Shown here: one piece after another, positions 7,112 to 15,523 of the stretch | How positions within the stretch are numbered: the stretch's first letter is position 1 | Layout of the letters: each line of letters starts with the position of its first letter | Assembly (NCBI GenBank): GCA_035533015.1 | Contig: DATLUQ010000023.1 | Coordinates: 1 to 34,288 of the forward strand | DNA: 34,288 bases | Direction: 5' to 3' | Origin: Gemmatimonadaceae bacterium | GTDB lineage: Bacteria > Gemmatimonadota > Gemmatimonadetes > Gemmatimonadales > Gemmatimonadaceae | The notes under the pieces: generated by a model | What the model saw: the letters and a program-made list of their open reading frames with translations, nothing else | Databases searched by the model: none | What the model was told of the DNA's origin: nothing | Position numbers and translations under genes: made by a program

Positions 7112-8329
7112 TCAGTCCATCAAGTCCTTGAGCAGGGCCCTGGCGATCACGATGCGCTGGATCTCGGAGGTGCCTTCGCCGATCTCACAAATCTTGGCAT
7201 CGCGCATCATCCGCTCCACCGGGTAGTCCTTGGTGTAGCCGTATCCGCCGTGGAGTTGCACCGCCGTGATCGTACTCCGCATGGCCAACTCGGAGCAGAA
7301 CAACTTGGCCATGGCCGCTTCCTTCGAAAACGGCTTGCCATGCTGCGCCAGCCATGCGGCGTGGTACGTCAGGTGGCGCCCCGCCTCGATCTCGGTGGCC
7401 ATGTCCGATAACTGGAAATGCACACCCTGAAATTTCGCGATCACCTGGCCGAACTGCTTGCGCACCGACGTGTATTTGAGTGCCTCGCCGAACGCACCCT
7501 CGGCAATGCCGAGCGAGAGCGCTGCGATGCCAATGCGCCCGGAGTCGAGGGTGCGCATGAAGTTCTTGAACCCTCGGCCTTCATCACCCAGCCGGTTCTC
7601 CACTGGCACTTCGACGTCTTCCATGATCAACTCGGCAGTGTCGGAGGCACGCCATCCCAGCTTGTCCTCCTTCTTGCCGGCGCGGAAACCCCGCATGGCG
7701 GTGAGCGACGGCTCGTGGCCCACACCCACGGCCGCGGTCGCTTCGGGATCGCTGGTGGGCTTGGTGAGGATGAACGAGCTGATGCCCTTGGTGCCCTGCC
7801 CCGGCGTGGTGACCGCCGTGACGACGAAGATCTCACCTACCGAGCCGTGGGTGATGAATCGCTTCACGCCGTTGATCACGTATCGATCGCCCTTGCGCAC
7901 CGCCATCGTGCGCGTCCCGCCGGCGTCGCTGCCGGCCTCGGGCTCCGTGAGTCCGAATCCGCCCATCACCTTGCCTGAGGCGAGCAGCGGCACGTAGCGG
8001 CGCTTCTGCTCGTCGGTGCCGAAGTGGACGATCGGGGAGGTGCCGAGCGTCGTGTGCGCCGATATCGTGAGCCCGTGCGAGGCATCCACCTTGGCCAGCT
8101 CCTCGATCACGATCATGTAGCTCAAGAGATCGAGACCGGCACCGCCCAACTCCTCGGGCCAAGGCACGCCGAGCAGCCCCAATTCGCCCATCCGCTTGAT
8201 GTTGGCCCAGGGAAACTTGGCCTCGGCATCGAGTCTGGCCGCCACGGGGGCGACTTCGTCGCGCGCGAACTCTCGCACCATCTCGCGGACGGCCAGGTGC
8301 TGCTCGTGGAAATAGAGGGCGTCGTCCAT
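7112..8329 (-). CDS. Acyl-CoA dehydrogenase
   Basis: A 405-residue flavoenzyme of the acyl-CoA dehydrogenase family, introducing the alpha-beta double bond in acyl-CoA. The N-terminal helical domain is 1-120. FAD- and substrate-contact segments are [15 protein letters not shown] (124-138) and FITHGS (158-163). [11 protein letters not shown] follows, then the C-terminal helical domain with SVRKQFG (288-294) and [20 protein letters not shown]. The catalytic base is Glu385 in GEGTSEIQR, the short-chain/butyryl type position. An extra stretch of about 20 residues (194-214) precedes KKEDKLG. I start at ATG 8329 ([11 protein letters not shown]); upstream codons are Arg-rich shadow of recQ. It lies 5 bases after recQ. 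Chain-length preference cannot be read from sequence. Confidence 0.94.
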   Translation of the reverse strand: MDDALYFHEQHLAVREMVREFARDEVAPVAARLDAEAKFPWANIKRMGELGLLGVPWPEELGGAGLDLLSYMIVIEELAKVDASHGLTISAHTTLGTSPIVHFGTDEQKRRYVPLLASGKVMGGFGLTEPEAGSDAGGTRTMAVRKGDRYVINGVKRFITHGSVGEIFVVTAVTTPGQGTKGISSFILTKPTSDPEATAAVGVGHEPSLTAMRGFRAGKKEDKLGWRASDTAELIMEDVEVPVENRLGDEGRGFKNFMRTLDSGRIGIAALSLGIAEGAFGEALKYTSVRKQFGQVIAKFQGVHFQLSDMATEIEAGRHLTYHAAWLAQHGKPFSKEAAMAKLFCSELAMRSTITAVQLHGGYGYTKDYPVERMMRDAKICEIGEGTSEIQRIVIARALLKDLMD

Positions 8330-8334
8330 GTCAA

Positions 8335-10182
8335 TCAGGTGGCGTCGGCGTCTCGACGGCGGCGCCGCGCGCGTTTGGGTTCGGGTTCCACTGAGACGGC
8401 CACCAGCACGTCGTCGGTGCTGATGTAGGGCTTCTTGGCGCGCCGAGCCGGCACGCGACGGGATGCCGCCGATCCCTTCGAGCGGCCCAGACAGTTGTCG
8501 CAGGCGCCGCATTCAGGGCGTTCGGCGGGGTCCCCGAAATATCGGAGCACGAACGCCCGGCGGCAACGTCTGGTGTAGGCGTAGCGCTGGATGGCGTCGA
8601 GCTTGTCGAAGTCGGCGCGGCAGCGGCGCTCGAGCGACTCCCAGTCGATGCGAAAGGCGTCGAGCGACGCGGCGGCCCGCGTGGGGGTCGGCCCGGACTC
8701 GACGCGGGTCCATTCCACGAATTGCTCGCGCTGGAGCGCGTCGAGCAGCCGCAACGCGCCCGCCCCGCCGAGGGCCGGCGGCAGCCCGTCGAGGTCGATG
8801 GCGATCCCGTCGTAGAGCCCGTCGCGTCCCAGGCGCCAGAGCGCGCGCAGGAGTCCCAATTCGAGGGCGCGAGCCTCGCCCAGTTCGGCCCGGATGCGGG
8901 CCGGGGCGGCCAGCAACCGCACCTGCACGCGCAGCCCATCGGGCGACCCCGGCGTCCACGCGCCCACCCGCTCGAGCAGGCGCAGGGCGGCCTCGACGTC
9001 CCGGGCGGTGGACTTGTGCCCCAGCTTCTTGGACAGCGCGCCGGCATCGAGGGCGGCCACCCGCGGACCGCCGAGCCGCAGAAGCTCGTACAGCCCCTCC
9101 ACCACCTCGCGCCGCGCGTGCGCGCCTTTTATGAAATACTCATGGGTGAAGCGGTCGCGGAACGCGTGCAGCAGCACGCACTCGGCGGGCTCGCCGTCGC
9201 GGCCCGCGCGGCCCGCCTCCTGGTAGTACGCTTCCAGCGTGCCAGGCATGGCGTGGTGCACCACTAAACGTACGTTCGGCTTGTCGATGCCCATGCCGAA
9301 CGCGTTGGTGGCCACGATCACCCGGGCCTGCTCCTGCATGAAGGCCTCCTGCACCTCGCGCCGGTGGTCGTCGTCCAGGCCGGCGTGGTACGGCAGTGCC
9401 CGGATGCGCTGGCGAGTCAGCATGCCGGCAATGCGCTCCACGGCCTTGCGCGTGGAGGCGTAGACGATGGCCAGGCCATCGCGCGCCGCCAACTCCTCCA
9501 CGAGCCCACGATCCTTGTCGGCGTCGGTACGGCACGACCGCACATGGTACGTGAGGTTGGTGCGGTCGAACCCGGTGACGATGACGGTGGGGCGCCCCAA
9601 GTGGAGCTGCCGCACGATGTCCTCGCGCACATGCGGCGTGGCGGTGGCCGTGAGCGCGATGACGGTGGGGTTGCCCAACTGCTCGCGCACTTCGGCCAGG
9701 CGCAGGTAGCTTGGCCGGAAGTCGTGGCCCCACTCGCTGATGCAGTGCGCCTCATCCACGGCGAACAGCGCGACCCCGATGTCACGCAGGCGATCGAGCG
9801 TGGACCCGGCGCTGAATCGCTCCGGGGCCACGTACAGCAGCTTGAGATCGCCCGAGCGCGCCTGCGCCATCCGGTCGCTCACCTGGCCGGACGAAAGCGA
9901 ACTATTGATGAAGGCCGCCGGGATGCCGCGCCGTTCCAGCGCGTCCACCTGGTCCTTCATGAGCGAGATGAGCGGCGAGACGACCAGCGTGAGGCCCGGC
10001 AGGATGAGCGCCGGCACCTGATAGCACACCGACTTGCCGCCGCCGGTGGGGAGGATGACCAGCGTCTCCCTGCCGGCCAGCACGCTCGCCACTGCTTGTG
10101 CCTGCCCGGCACGGAACGCGGGATACCCGAATCGCGCGCGCAGGGTCGCAAGCGCGACTTCGGATGCCGGTGGCTGGGTCAC
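8335..10182 (-). CDS. recQ: RecQ-family ATP-dependent DNA helicase
   Basis: A 615-residue SF2 3'-5' helicase. Walker A is LPTGGGKS at 44-51 and the DEAH box is at 143-146. The RecQ aromatic-rich loop [12 protein letters not shown] is at 148-159, motif III is ALTATA, and motif VI is [10 protein letters not shown]. After the helicase core (to about 345) comes a region with winged-helix character, and only then the four-cysteine zinc module (C540, C558, C561, C564). In E. coli RecQ the zinc module directly follows the core. A basic tail ends the protein and there is no HRDC domain. The start is GTG 10182, preceded by TAGCGT and six bases, a leaderless-type arrangement. It should act in repair and recombination. 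Confidence 0.93.
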   Translation of the reverse strand: MTQPPASEVALATLRARFGYPAFRAGQAQAVASVLAGRETLVILPTGGGKSVCYQVPALILPGLTLVVSPLISLMKDQVDALERRGIPAAFINSSLSSGQVSDRMAQARSGDLKLLYVAPERFSAGSTLDRLRDIGVALFAVDEAHCISEWGHDFRPSYLRLAEVREQLGNPTVIALTATATPHVREDIVRQLHLGRPTVIVTGFDRTNLTYHVRSCRTDADKDRGLVEELAARDGLAIVYASTRKAVERIAGMLTRQRIRALPYHAGLDDDHRREVQEAFMQEQARVIVATNAFGMGIDKPNVRLVVHHAMPGTLEAYYQEAGRAGRDGEPAECVLLHAFRDRFTHEYFIKGAHARREVVEGLYELLRLGGPRVAALDAGALSKKLGHKSTARDVEAALRLLERVGAWTPGSPDGLRVQVRLLAAPARIRAELGEARALELGLLRALWRLGRDGLYDGIAIDLDGLPPALGGAGALRLLDALQREQFVEWTRVESGPTPTRAAASLDAFRIDWESLERRCRADFDKLDAIQRYAYTRRCRRAFVLRYFGDPAERPECGACDNCLGRSKGSAASRRVPARRAKKPYISTDDVLVAVSVEPEPKRARRRRRDADAT

Positions 10183-10188
10183 ACGCGC

Positions 10189-10194
10189 ACGCTA
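10189..10194 (-). promoter_or_regulatory. Leaderless-type -10 box before recQ
   Basis: TAGCGT on the minus strand, exactly six bases before the GTG start. This matches the TAnnnT-N6-start arrangement at other genes in the window. No -35 box is recognisable 16-18 bases upstream, so the call depends on the recurring pattern. Confidence 0.4.
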
Positions 10195-10226
10195 CGGCCC
10201 CGGCCCCGGAAGGCCATCATCAGATG

Positions 10227-10243
10227 AGGGCGCGGCGCGCCCT
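10227..10243 (-). terminator. Short GC hairpin at the end of the U32 gene
   Basis: A 7-bp stem agggcgc/gcgccct with a 3-base loop touches the U32 stop codon (TAA at 10245-10243). No T-run follows on the minus strand. It may be a weak terminator or a chance GC-rich stem in the 60-base gap before recQ. Confidence 0.3.
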
Positions 10244-12738
10244 TATACCGCACGCGCGAAGTGTCCGCGCGTGAACGCGCTCCCCACGAGATCGCGCACC
10301 GCCGAGCGGCCGGACCCCTGACGGCCGGCCAACGCATCGAGCGACTGGCGGTAGCCCGCCACGAGTCCGGCCACGGGATCGCCGGCCACGTTGAACACGG
10401 CCCGGTACGAGCGGATGCCCGACTCCCAAAGGCGCGGCAGGAACTCCGAACCCTCCACCGGTCGCGAGTGCAACAGCCGGTTGCGGCACGCCGAGTCGGT
10501 CGCCACGGGAAACGCGTACCCGGTAGGGTCGGTGAGTTGCACGTTGGGGTGCTTCTGCACGCACAGGTCGCGACAGGTGGTCGGCTCACGCTCGAAGGCC
10601 GCCGAGAGCACGCAGTGCTCGAGCGTCATGCCCTCCGGACGCCCGTACAGGAACACCTCGAATCCATCACCCCGCCATGGCGCCACGAGGTGGCCGATCT
10701 CGTCGGTGGTCAGTTCCACCGAGGCGGTGACACGCCGTGCCCCCAGGCGGAAGATCTCGGCCGCGGTGTGGCCGTTCATCACGTTCAAGGCGTAGTCGGC
10801 GGTCACGTCGCGGCCGGCGCTCGCGAGTTCGGCCACCAGGCCGAGGTGCCCCGACTGGATCGGCAGTCCCAGGTCCAGCCACTTCTGCAGCCCGCCGCGG
10901 TCTTCCGGGCGCACGACGGTCGGCGTGCGCAGGCGCAGCGCGATCCCGCGCCCGGCGAGCGCATCGCGCAACGCCGCCACCCGGGCCCGCGCCGGCGCGG
11001 GATGCCGGAGGAACGGGTCGAGCACGATCTCGGTGGCCCCGGCGTCCGCCGCCGACTCGGCATCAGTCAAGTCATATAGCTCGGCGACCAGGCGGAAGCC
11101 AGGCTCCGCGTCGGCGGTCGCATCGTGGACGGGACCCGCGGGCCCGGCCACCGCCGAGTCGATGCGCGCCCGACGTTCCGCGTGCGCGGCGTGGCTCGCC
11201 CAGTCGCGCCGCCGCATCAATTCGTCCACCGCGCGCTGGCGCAGGTGGTTCAACTCGCTCACCGGCAGGAACAACCCGGCGGAGAGGCCGGCGTCGTCCA
11301 CCGCGGCGAGGACGAAGGGCGTGTCGCCGAGGCGGCCCAGTTGGTCGCGCAACTGAGGGCGATCGAGGGCGCGCTTGGCCGCCGGCGCGAGCGGGATCTC
11401 GCTCTGCACGGTGACCTCGTTGCCCTCGGTGGAGAAACTGGCCTTGAGCGGCGAGCCGGCCGACCCGAACAGGCGCACGTCGAGCCGCTCCTTGTGGGCG
11501 CGGACGTGCTCGGGAAGCGCCGCGAACGACGCGCGGGCCTTGGCCAGCAGCGTGCCGTCCGAAGTCCGCAGCACCTTCCACCCGGGTTGCACGTCCACGC
11601 GTGCCGCAATCGCCTGTCGGATGGCGCCGCGCGACGAGAGCGTCCGCACGGCGCTCACCGTGCAACCCACCGATGCGCCGCCGAGCCCTTCCGGCGCCTC
11701 GAACCCGATCCCGTCGCCCGCCTGGAGTGGCGCCGACACCTCCACCACGATCTCGCCCCGCCCCACCTCGACCACCGTGCCGAGCGGCGCGCCGCGGTTG
11801 TCGGGTTGGGTGCGCGTCACGTAGTCGCGGCCGGCCCGTCCGCCGTACATGCCCCCCGTGAACCCGCGACTGAAGATCTGTACCAGCGGTTGGACTTCGG
11901 CTTCGGTGGGAAGCACGCGCTCGCCCTGCGCGATGCGATCCAGGAATCCGCGATACGTGCTCGTGACCGTGGCCACGTATTCCGGTTTCTTTTTGCGGCC
12001 CTCGATCTTGAGGCAGCCGATGCCCGCCTCGGCGATCTCGGGCAGGTGGTCGTGCGCAGCAAGGTCACGCGCCGAGATCAGGTACCCGCGGTCCAATTCC
12101 CGGCCGTCGGCGAGGTCGGTGAGGACGTAATCCTTACGGCACGACTGGGCGCACGAGCCGCGATTGGCGCTCCGCTCGGAGATCATCCCCGACATGTAGC
12201 ATTGGCCGGAGTACGAGATGCAGAGCGCGCCGTGCACGAACGACTCGAGGCCGAGCTCGGGCACCGCGTCGCGGATGCTGCGGATGTCGTCCAGGGTGTT
12301 CTCGCGGGCCAGCACCACGCGGTTCACGCCCAACTCGCGCAGCACGGCGGCGCCGCTGGCGTCGTGCACCGTCATCTGCGTGGAGCCGTGGATCTCGAGC
12401 TGCGGATACAGGCGCTGGATGAGGCGGATGGCCCCGATGTCCTGAACGATGGCCGCGTCGATGCCGCGATCGACGGCCTCGCCCAGGAACTCGAGCGCGT
12501 CGGCCAACTCGTGCGGCTTGAATAGGATGTTGAACGTCAGGTAGATGCGCCGGCCACGCTCGTGCGCCAGCCGGCAGGCCTGCTCCACCTCGTCCAGCGT
12601 GAGCTGGGCGCCCTCATCACGCGCGTTCCACCGCTCGGCCCCGAGGTATACGGAGTCGGCGCCGTTGGCCAGCGCGGCGCGGACGGCGTCGAGCGAGCCC
12701 GCGGGGGCGAGCAGTTCGGGAACGGACGGGGCGGGCAT
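10243..12738 (-). CDS. Peptidase U32 family protein (RlhA/YdcP-like)
   Basis: An 831-residue long-form U32 protein. The N-terminus ELLAPAGSLDAVRAALANGA begins the barrel. The family signature spans E165-S183 (ESFVHGALC then SGQCYMS). Together with RGSCAQSC it supplies Cys173, Cys180, Cys196 and Cys200, matching the cysteines that hold an iron-sulfur cluster in RlhA/TrhP relatives. A middle beta-rich domain (about 310-420, DUF3656-type) and a second barrel-like half (about 560-760, ending near CRDLCVQ) follow. Members hydroxylate rRNA or tRNA bases (RlhA at 23S C2501, TrhP at tRNA U34), despite the old peptidase name. Which RNA is modified here is unknown. The start ATG has TAACTT six bases upstream. 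Confidence 0.88.
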   Translation of the reverse strand: MPAPSVPELLAPAGSLDAVRAALANGADSVYLGAERWNARDEGAQLTLDEVEQACRLAHERGRRIYLTFNILFKPHELADALEFLGEAVDRGIDAAIVQDIGAIRLIQRLYPQLEIHGSTQMTVHDASGAAVLRELGVNRVVLARENTLDDIRSIRDAVPELGLESFVHGALCISYSGQCYMSGMISERSANRGSCAQSCRKDYVLTDLADGRELDRGYLISARDLAAHDHLPEIAEAGIGCLKIEGRKKKPEYVATVTSTYRGFLDRIAQGERVLPTEAEVQPLVQIFSRGFTGGMYGGRAGRDYVTRTQPDNRGAPLGTVVEVGRGEIVVEVSAPLQAGDGIGFEAPEGLGGASVGCTVSAVRTLSSRGAIRQAIAARVDVQPGWKVLRTSDGTLLAKARASFAALPEHVRAHKERLDVRLFGSAGSPLKASFSTEGNEVTVQSEIPLAPAAKRALDRPQLRDQLGRLGDTPFVLAAVDDAGLSAGLFLPVSELNHLRQRAVDELMRRRDWASHAAHAERRARIDSAVAGPAGPVHDATADAEPGFRLVAELYDLTDAESAADAGATEIVLDPFLRHPAPARARVAALRDALAGRGIALRLRTPTVVRPEDRGGLQKWLDLGLPIQSGHLGLVAELASAGRDVTADYALNVMNGHTAAEIFRLGARRVTASVELTTDEIGHLVAPWRGDGFEVFLYGRPEGMTLEHCVLSAAFEREPTTCRDLCVQKHPNVQLTDPTGYAFPVATDSACRNRLLHSRPVEGSEFLPRLWESGIRSYRAVFNVAGDPVAGLVAGYRQSLDALAGRQGSGRSAVRDLVGSAFTRGHFARAV

Positions 12739-12744
12739 GGGCGC

Positions 12745-12750
12745 AAGTTA
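12745..12750 (-). promoter_or_regulatory. Leaderless-type -10 box before the U32 gene
   Basis: TAACTT on the minus strand ends six bases before the ATG at 12738, the same spacing as at 29023-29035. No good -35 box was found at 16-18 bases upstream. Confidence 0.4.
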
Positions 12751-12787
12751 GCGGCTCGCGCCCATGGGCTCTACCGGACCCGCGTGG

Positions 12788-12816
12788 GGGAGCCCGGCCA
12801 AGGCGGCCCGGCTCCC
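12788..12816 (-). terminator. Hairpin after the secreted-protein gene
   Basis: The arms gggagcccggcc (12788-12799) and ggcccggctccc (12805-12816) pair with one internal mismatch around a 5-base loop. It lies 10 bases beyond the stop of the minus-strand gene at 12827. There is no T-run, so it would be an atypical intrinsic terminator. Confidence 0.4.
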
Positions 12817-12826
12817 CTGGCCGAGG

Positions 12827-13534
12827 CTACGGCTTGGTGACCGTGAGGTTGGTGACGATACCGTCGGTGTTGTGCGCGAACCGGATACCGTACACGCCGT
12901 CGGTGGACTTGAGCTTGCCGGCGGTCACGAGCTGTGACTTGTCGTAGCTGGCCACCACCGTGCCGTTGATCGCGCAGTCGACCTTGTTGCCCTTGACCGA
13001 CATGGCGATCTCCTGCGTGACCGGCTTGTCCACCCCCGGCGCCTTGTGCACGGCCGCGCTGGCCGCGCCCTCCCGCCCGTTCATCTGGAAGGGGCGCGGC
13101 CCGAATCCGCGGACGATGAACATGCCGTTGCCGTACGCCGCGCAATACAGGTACGTGGCCTGGTCGGTGCCCATGTCGTTGCCGGCGATGACGACGCCGT
13201 ACGGATGCGGGTGGTCGTTGAGGTTCATGAACTTGGGCTCAGTGAAGGTGGCCTTCACCGTGTAGTCCCCGGTTGCCATGTTCGCGGGATTCCAGTACGT
13301 GGTGGCAGGACCGGTGGTGACGTGGTAGGTGTCGCCCTCTTTCGCGAACTTCGCATCGTTGAGCGTGCTGCCGCGACGGGCTTCCTGGGGGTCGATCTTT
13401 CCCATCCATCCGGGCGCACTGATGCCGCCGCCCGCGACCTTGCGGGACGTTTCGCCCATACCCTGTGCGCTTCCGGCACGCGGCAGGATGGCGATGGCCG
13501 TAGCGGCGAGAACACACGTGATGACGCGATTCAT
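12827..13534 (-). CDS. Secreted protein of unknown function
   Basis: A 235-residue protein with a signal peptide at 1-23 (MNRVITCVLAATAIAILPRA, cleavage near GSA-QG). The mature protein is beta-rich, with segments such as YWNPANMATGDYTVKATFTEP and a concluding GIRFAHNTDGIVTNLTVTKP. Alternating short strands, a central LNDHPHPYGVVIAG and the terminal TNLTVT recall concanavalin-A-like jelly-roll domains of DUF1080 type. That resemblance is weak and no catalytic residues are claimed. The start ATG 13534 has the only strong Shine-Dalgarno sequence I found: AGGAG (13544-13540) five bases upstream. Hairpins flank it on both sides, so it may be transcribed alone. It is probably periplasmic or exported. 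Confidence 0.7.
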   Translation of the reverse strand: MNRVITCVLAATAIAILPRAGSAQGMGETSRKVAGGGISAPGWMGKIDPQEARRGSTLNDAKFAKEGDTYHVTTGPATTYWNPANMATGDYTVKATFTEPKFMNLNDHPHPYGVVIAGNDMGTDQATYLYCAAYGNGMFIVRGFGPRPFQMNGREGAASAAVHKAPGVDKPVTQEIAMSVKGNKVDCAINGTVVASYDKSQLVTAGKLKSTDGVYGIRFAHNTDGIVTNLTVTKP

Positions 13535-13599
13535 TGACTCTCCTCTCGATCGAATGTGATGAACTAAGCCCATATTCGGTGCGCGGCGTTCCAACCGTC

Positions 13600-13615
13600 C
13601 CCCTGGGGTCAGGGG
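13600..13615 (-). terminator. Small hairpin overlapping the last stop of the long operon
   Basis: A 6-bp stem cccctg/cagggg with a 4-base loop spans the TGA of the small membrane protein gene (13611-13609). It lacks a T-run. Its position at the end of the 14-gene run suits a 3' end, but the stem is short. Confidence 0.3.
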
Positions 13616-13812
13616 TTGTCTCGCGACGGCTCGGCGCGACGTCCTTCGATGCGGGCCCGGACCCTGGCCGGCAGCAACCGGAGTGCGACGGCCACGGCAA
13701 TCACGATCATGCCGGCAAGCCGCACGCGCTCGTTGTCCAGGCGGGCGCCGTAGCCCCAGGTCATGATCCCGGCCGCGGCCACGAGGAGCTTGATGAGCGC
13801 GAGGCGGTTCAT
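13609..13812 (-). CDS. Small two-helix membrane protein
   Basis: A 67-residue protein with two hydrophobic segments, about 5-20 (ALIKLLVAAAGIMTWG) and 32-47 (LAGMIVIAVAVALRLL), joined by a short charged loop YGARLDNERVR. A strongly basic tail (ARVRARIEGRRAEPSR) follows the second segment. Basic residues at both ends suggest N-in/C-in hairpin topology. The ATG at 13812 overlaps the stop of the AtuA C-terminal-domain gene by 4 bases, so it belongs to the same operon as its last member. I know no family for it. The overlap, start position and clean helices support a real gene; function unknown. Confidence 0.6.
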   Translation of the reverse strand: MNRLALIKLLVAAAGIMTWGYGARLDNERVRLAGMIVIAVAVALRLLPARVRARIEGRRAEPSRDNP

Positions 13813-14162
13813 GCCGCGGGGGGAAGCCCCAAGGCGCGGGCTTGCGCGTCGGGCACGTCGAGCACCAGGCGGAGCAGCGCCGTGGAATACACCTTTCCCT
13901 GGGCGTCGGTCTTGAGTGACAGCGTGCCGCCCCCGTCCAGCGCGCCGTGCAGCAGAAAGTTCAGCGCGCGCAGGTTGGGCAATTCGAACCGTTCCACGGT
14001 CCCGGTGATGATGCCGTGAAAGTGATCGGCCACGCGGTCGCGCGTGAGCTGTTCCACGAGCAACGGGTACCATTCGGGTTTGAGTGCGATGATGCCCACG
14101 TTAGCCGTGTCGCCCTTGTCGCCCGAGCGCGCGTGCGCGATGTCGAGGAGTCTGACCCGCAT
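13809..14162 (-). CDS. AtuA C-terminal-domain (AtuA-related) protein
   Basis: A 117-residue protein beginning [20 protein letters not shown], the highly conserved opening of the AtuA C-terminal domain (AHxRSGDKGDxxN), followed by NVGIIAL and LPNLRALNFLLHGALDGGG. In longer relatives this domain is fused behind the DUF1446 domain. Here it is a separate gene whose ATG overlaps the stop of atuA by one base (TGATG), so both parts are likely made in equal amounts and act together. The AtuA family takes part in citronellol/geraniol breakdown in Pseudomonas, where its reaction is unproven. It ends with a 4-base overlap to a small membrane protein gene. Confidence 0.88.
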   Translation of the reverse strand: MRVRLLDIAHARSGDKGDTANVGIIALKPEWYPLLVEQLTRDRVADHFHGIITGTVERFELPNLRALNFLLHGALDGGGTLSLKTDAQGKVYSTALLRLVLDVPDAQARALGLPPAA

Positions 14163-15523
14163 CAGAGCATCTCCACGCTGGTCTGGACCACGGACTTGTC
14201 GATGAGTGCGGGCCAGAAGGCCACGATCTCCTCGACTTTGGGCCGGCCGGCGGCGAATCCGGTCACGCTCGGCGGCCCGTTGAGCACCAGCGGCACGATC
14301 TCGCGCGTGAACCGGGTCACGGCGGCGCGGCTGTGCGAGCGCACGCCGATGCGGTACTGCACCTCCGGGGCGTCCCTGCCGGCGTCGCCGGCCAGCCGCC
14401 CGTGGGTGGCCGAGGCGCCCACGAACTCGCTCAGCACCTGGTCGAACCGGAGGCCAAGGTTGTCCAGGCGCTCGCGGAGCACCCGATCGGCCAGCTGGGC
14501 CTTCTCGAGCGCGTCGGGCCAGGCATAGACCAGCGAGCCGACGGCCTTGTACCCGTCGCGGTAGGCGATCGAGACCTTGAGCTTGTCCGTGGCGGGCCGG
14601 CCCACGATGCCGAACACTCGCACTCGGTTGTCGCCGGCCTGCTCGAGGTGGATGGAGGAGAAGTCGGCGATCACGTCCGGGGTGATATAGGAGCGCGGGT
14701 CGCCCATCTCGTACACGAGCTGTTCCGACACCGACTGGACGTTGATTCGGCCGCCCGTGTGGGGGTGCTTGCTGACCACGAACGTGCCATCGGCCTGGGC
14801 TTCCACGATCGGGTAGCCGACGTTGGCCAGGTCGGGAATGGACCGCCAGTCGTACAGGCAGTTGCCCCCCGAGCACTGGGCGCCGCACTCGATGATGTGG
14901 CCGGCGATGATGCCGGCCGCCAGCCGGTTCCAGTCGGTATCGGCCCAATCGAACTCGAAGCGCAGCGGCGCCATGGTGAGGGCCGTATCGGTGGATCGTC
15001 CGGTGACGACCACGTTCGCCCCGCGGCGCAGCGCTTCGACGATCGGCACCGAGCCGATATATGCATTCGCTGAAAGCACCCGGTCGCGCACGGTGGACAG
15101 CGGCTCGCCGGTCTCCATGTGGGCGAGGGCGTGCCCCTGGGCCATCAGGGCGTCGAGCCGCGGCAGCAGGTCGTCGCCGGTGACGACGCCCACGCGGACC
15201 TTGTCGGCCACGCCGGCCTGGGCCGCCACGGCGCGAACGGCCGCGGCGCAGGCCGGGGGGTTCACTCCGCCGGCGTTGGCGATCACGCGCACCCCCCGCG
15301 CGGCGACGGCGGGGAGTACGCTCTCCATGGCGCCCACGAAATCGCGGGCGTAGCCCATCTCGGGGTCGCGTTCCTTCTGCTTCTGCAGAATGGACATCGT
15401 GACCTCGGCCAGGTAATCGAGCATCAGGTAATCCACGGGGCCGCCTTCGACCTGCCGGCGCGGGGCCTCCAGCCAGTCGCCCCAGAACCCCTGCCCCGAT
15501 GCTACGCGTACGATGCGAGTCAT
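14162..15523 (-). CDS. atuA: AtuA family protein (acyclic terpene utilisation, DUF1446)
   Basis: A 453-residue cytoplasmic protein. Family features include [17 protein letters not shown] near the N-terminus, [18 protein letters not shown] (30-47), [13 protein letters not shown] (81-93), [16 protein letters not shown] and [10 protein letters not shown]. Length is typical of the stand-alone DUF1446 domain. It overlaps the upstream carboxylase gene by 4 bases (ATGA) and the downstream C-terminal-domain gene by one base. AtuA is needed for growth on acyclic terpenes in Pseudomonas and is found beside geranyl-CoA carboxylase genes; its chemistry is unknown. Here it accompanies a carboxylase beta subunit and a B12-dependent mutase, which suggests branched acyl-CoA conversion. 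That role is inference from context. Confidence 0.88.
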   Translation of the reverse strand: MTRIVRVASGQGFWGDWLEAPRRQVEGGPVDYLMLDYLAEVTMSILQKQKERDPEMGYARDFVGAMESVLPAVAARGVRVIANAGGVNPPACAAAVRAVAAQAGVADKVRVGVVTGDDLLPRLDALMAQGHALAHMETGEPLSTVRDRVLSANAYIGSVPIVEALRRGANVVVTGRSTDTALTMAPLRFEFDWADTDWNRLAAGIIAGHIIECGAQCSGGNCLYDWRSIPDLANVGYPIVEAQADGTFVVSKHPHTGGRINVQSVSEQLVYEMGDPRSYITPDVIADFSSIHLEQAGDNRVRVFGIVGRPATDKLKVSIAYRDGYKAVGSLVYAWPDALEKAQLADRVLRERLDNLGLRFDQVLSEFVGASATHGRLAGDAGRDAPEVQYRIGVRSHSRAAVTRFTREIVPLVLNGPPSVTGFAAGRPKVEEIVAFWPALIDKSVVQTSVEML

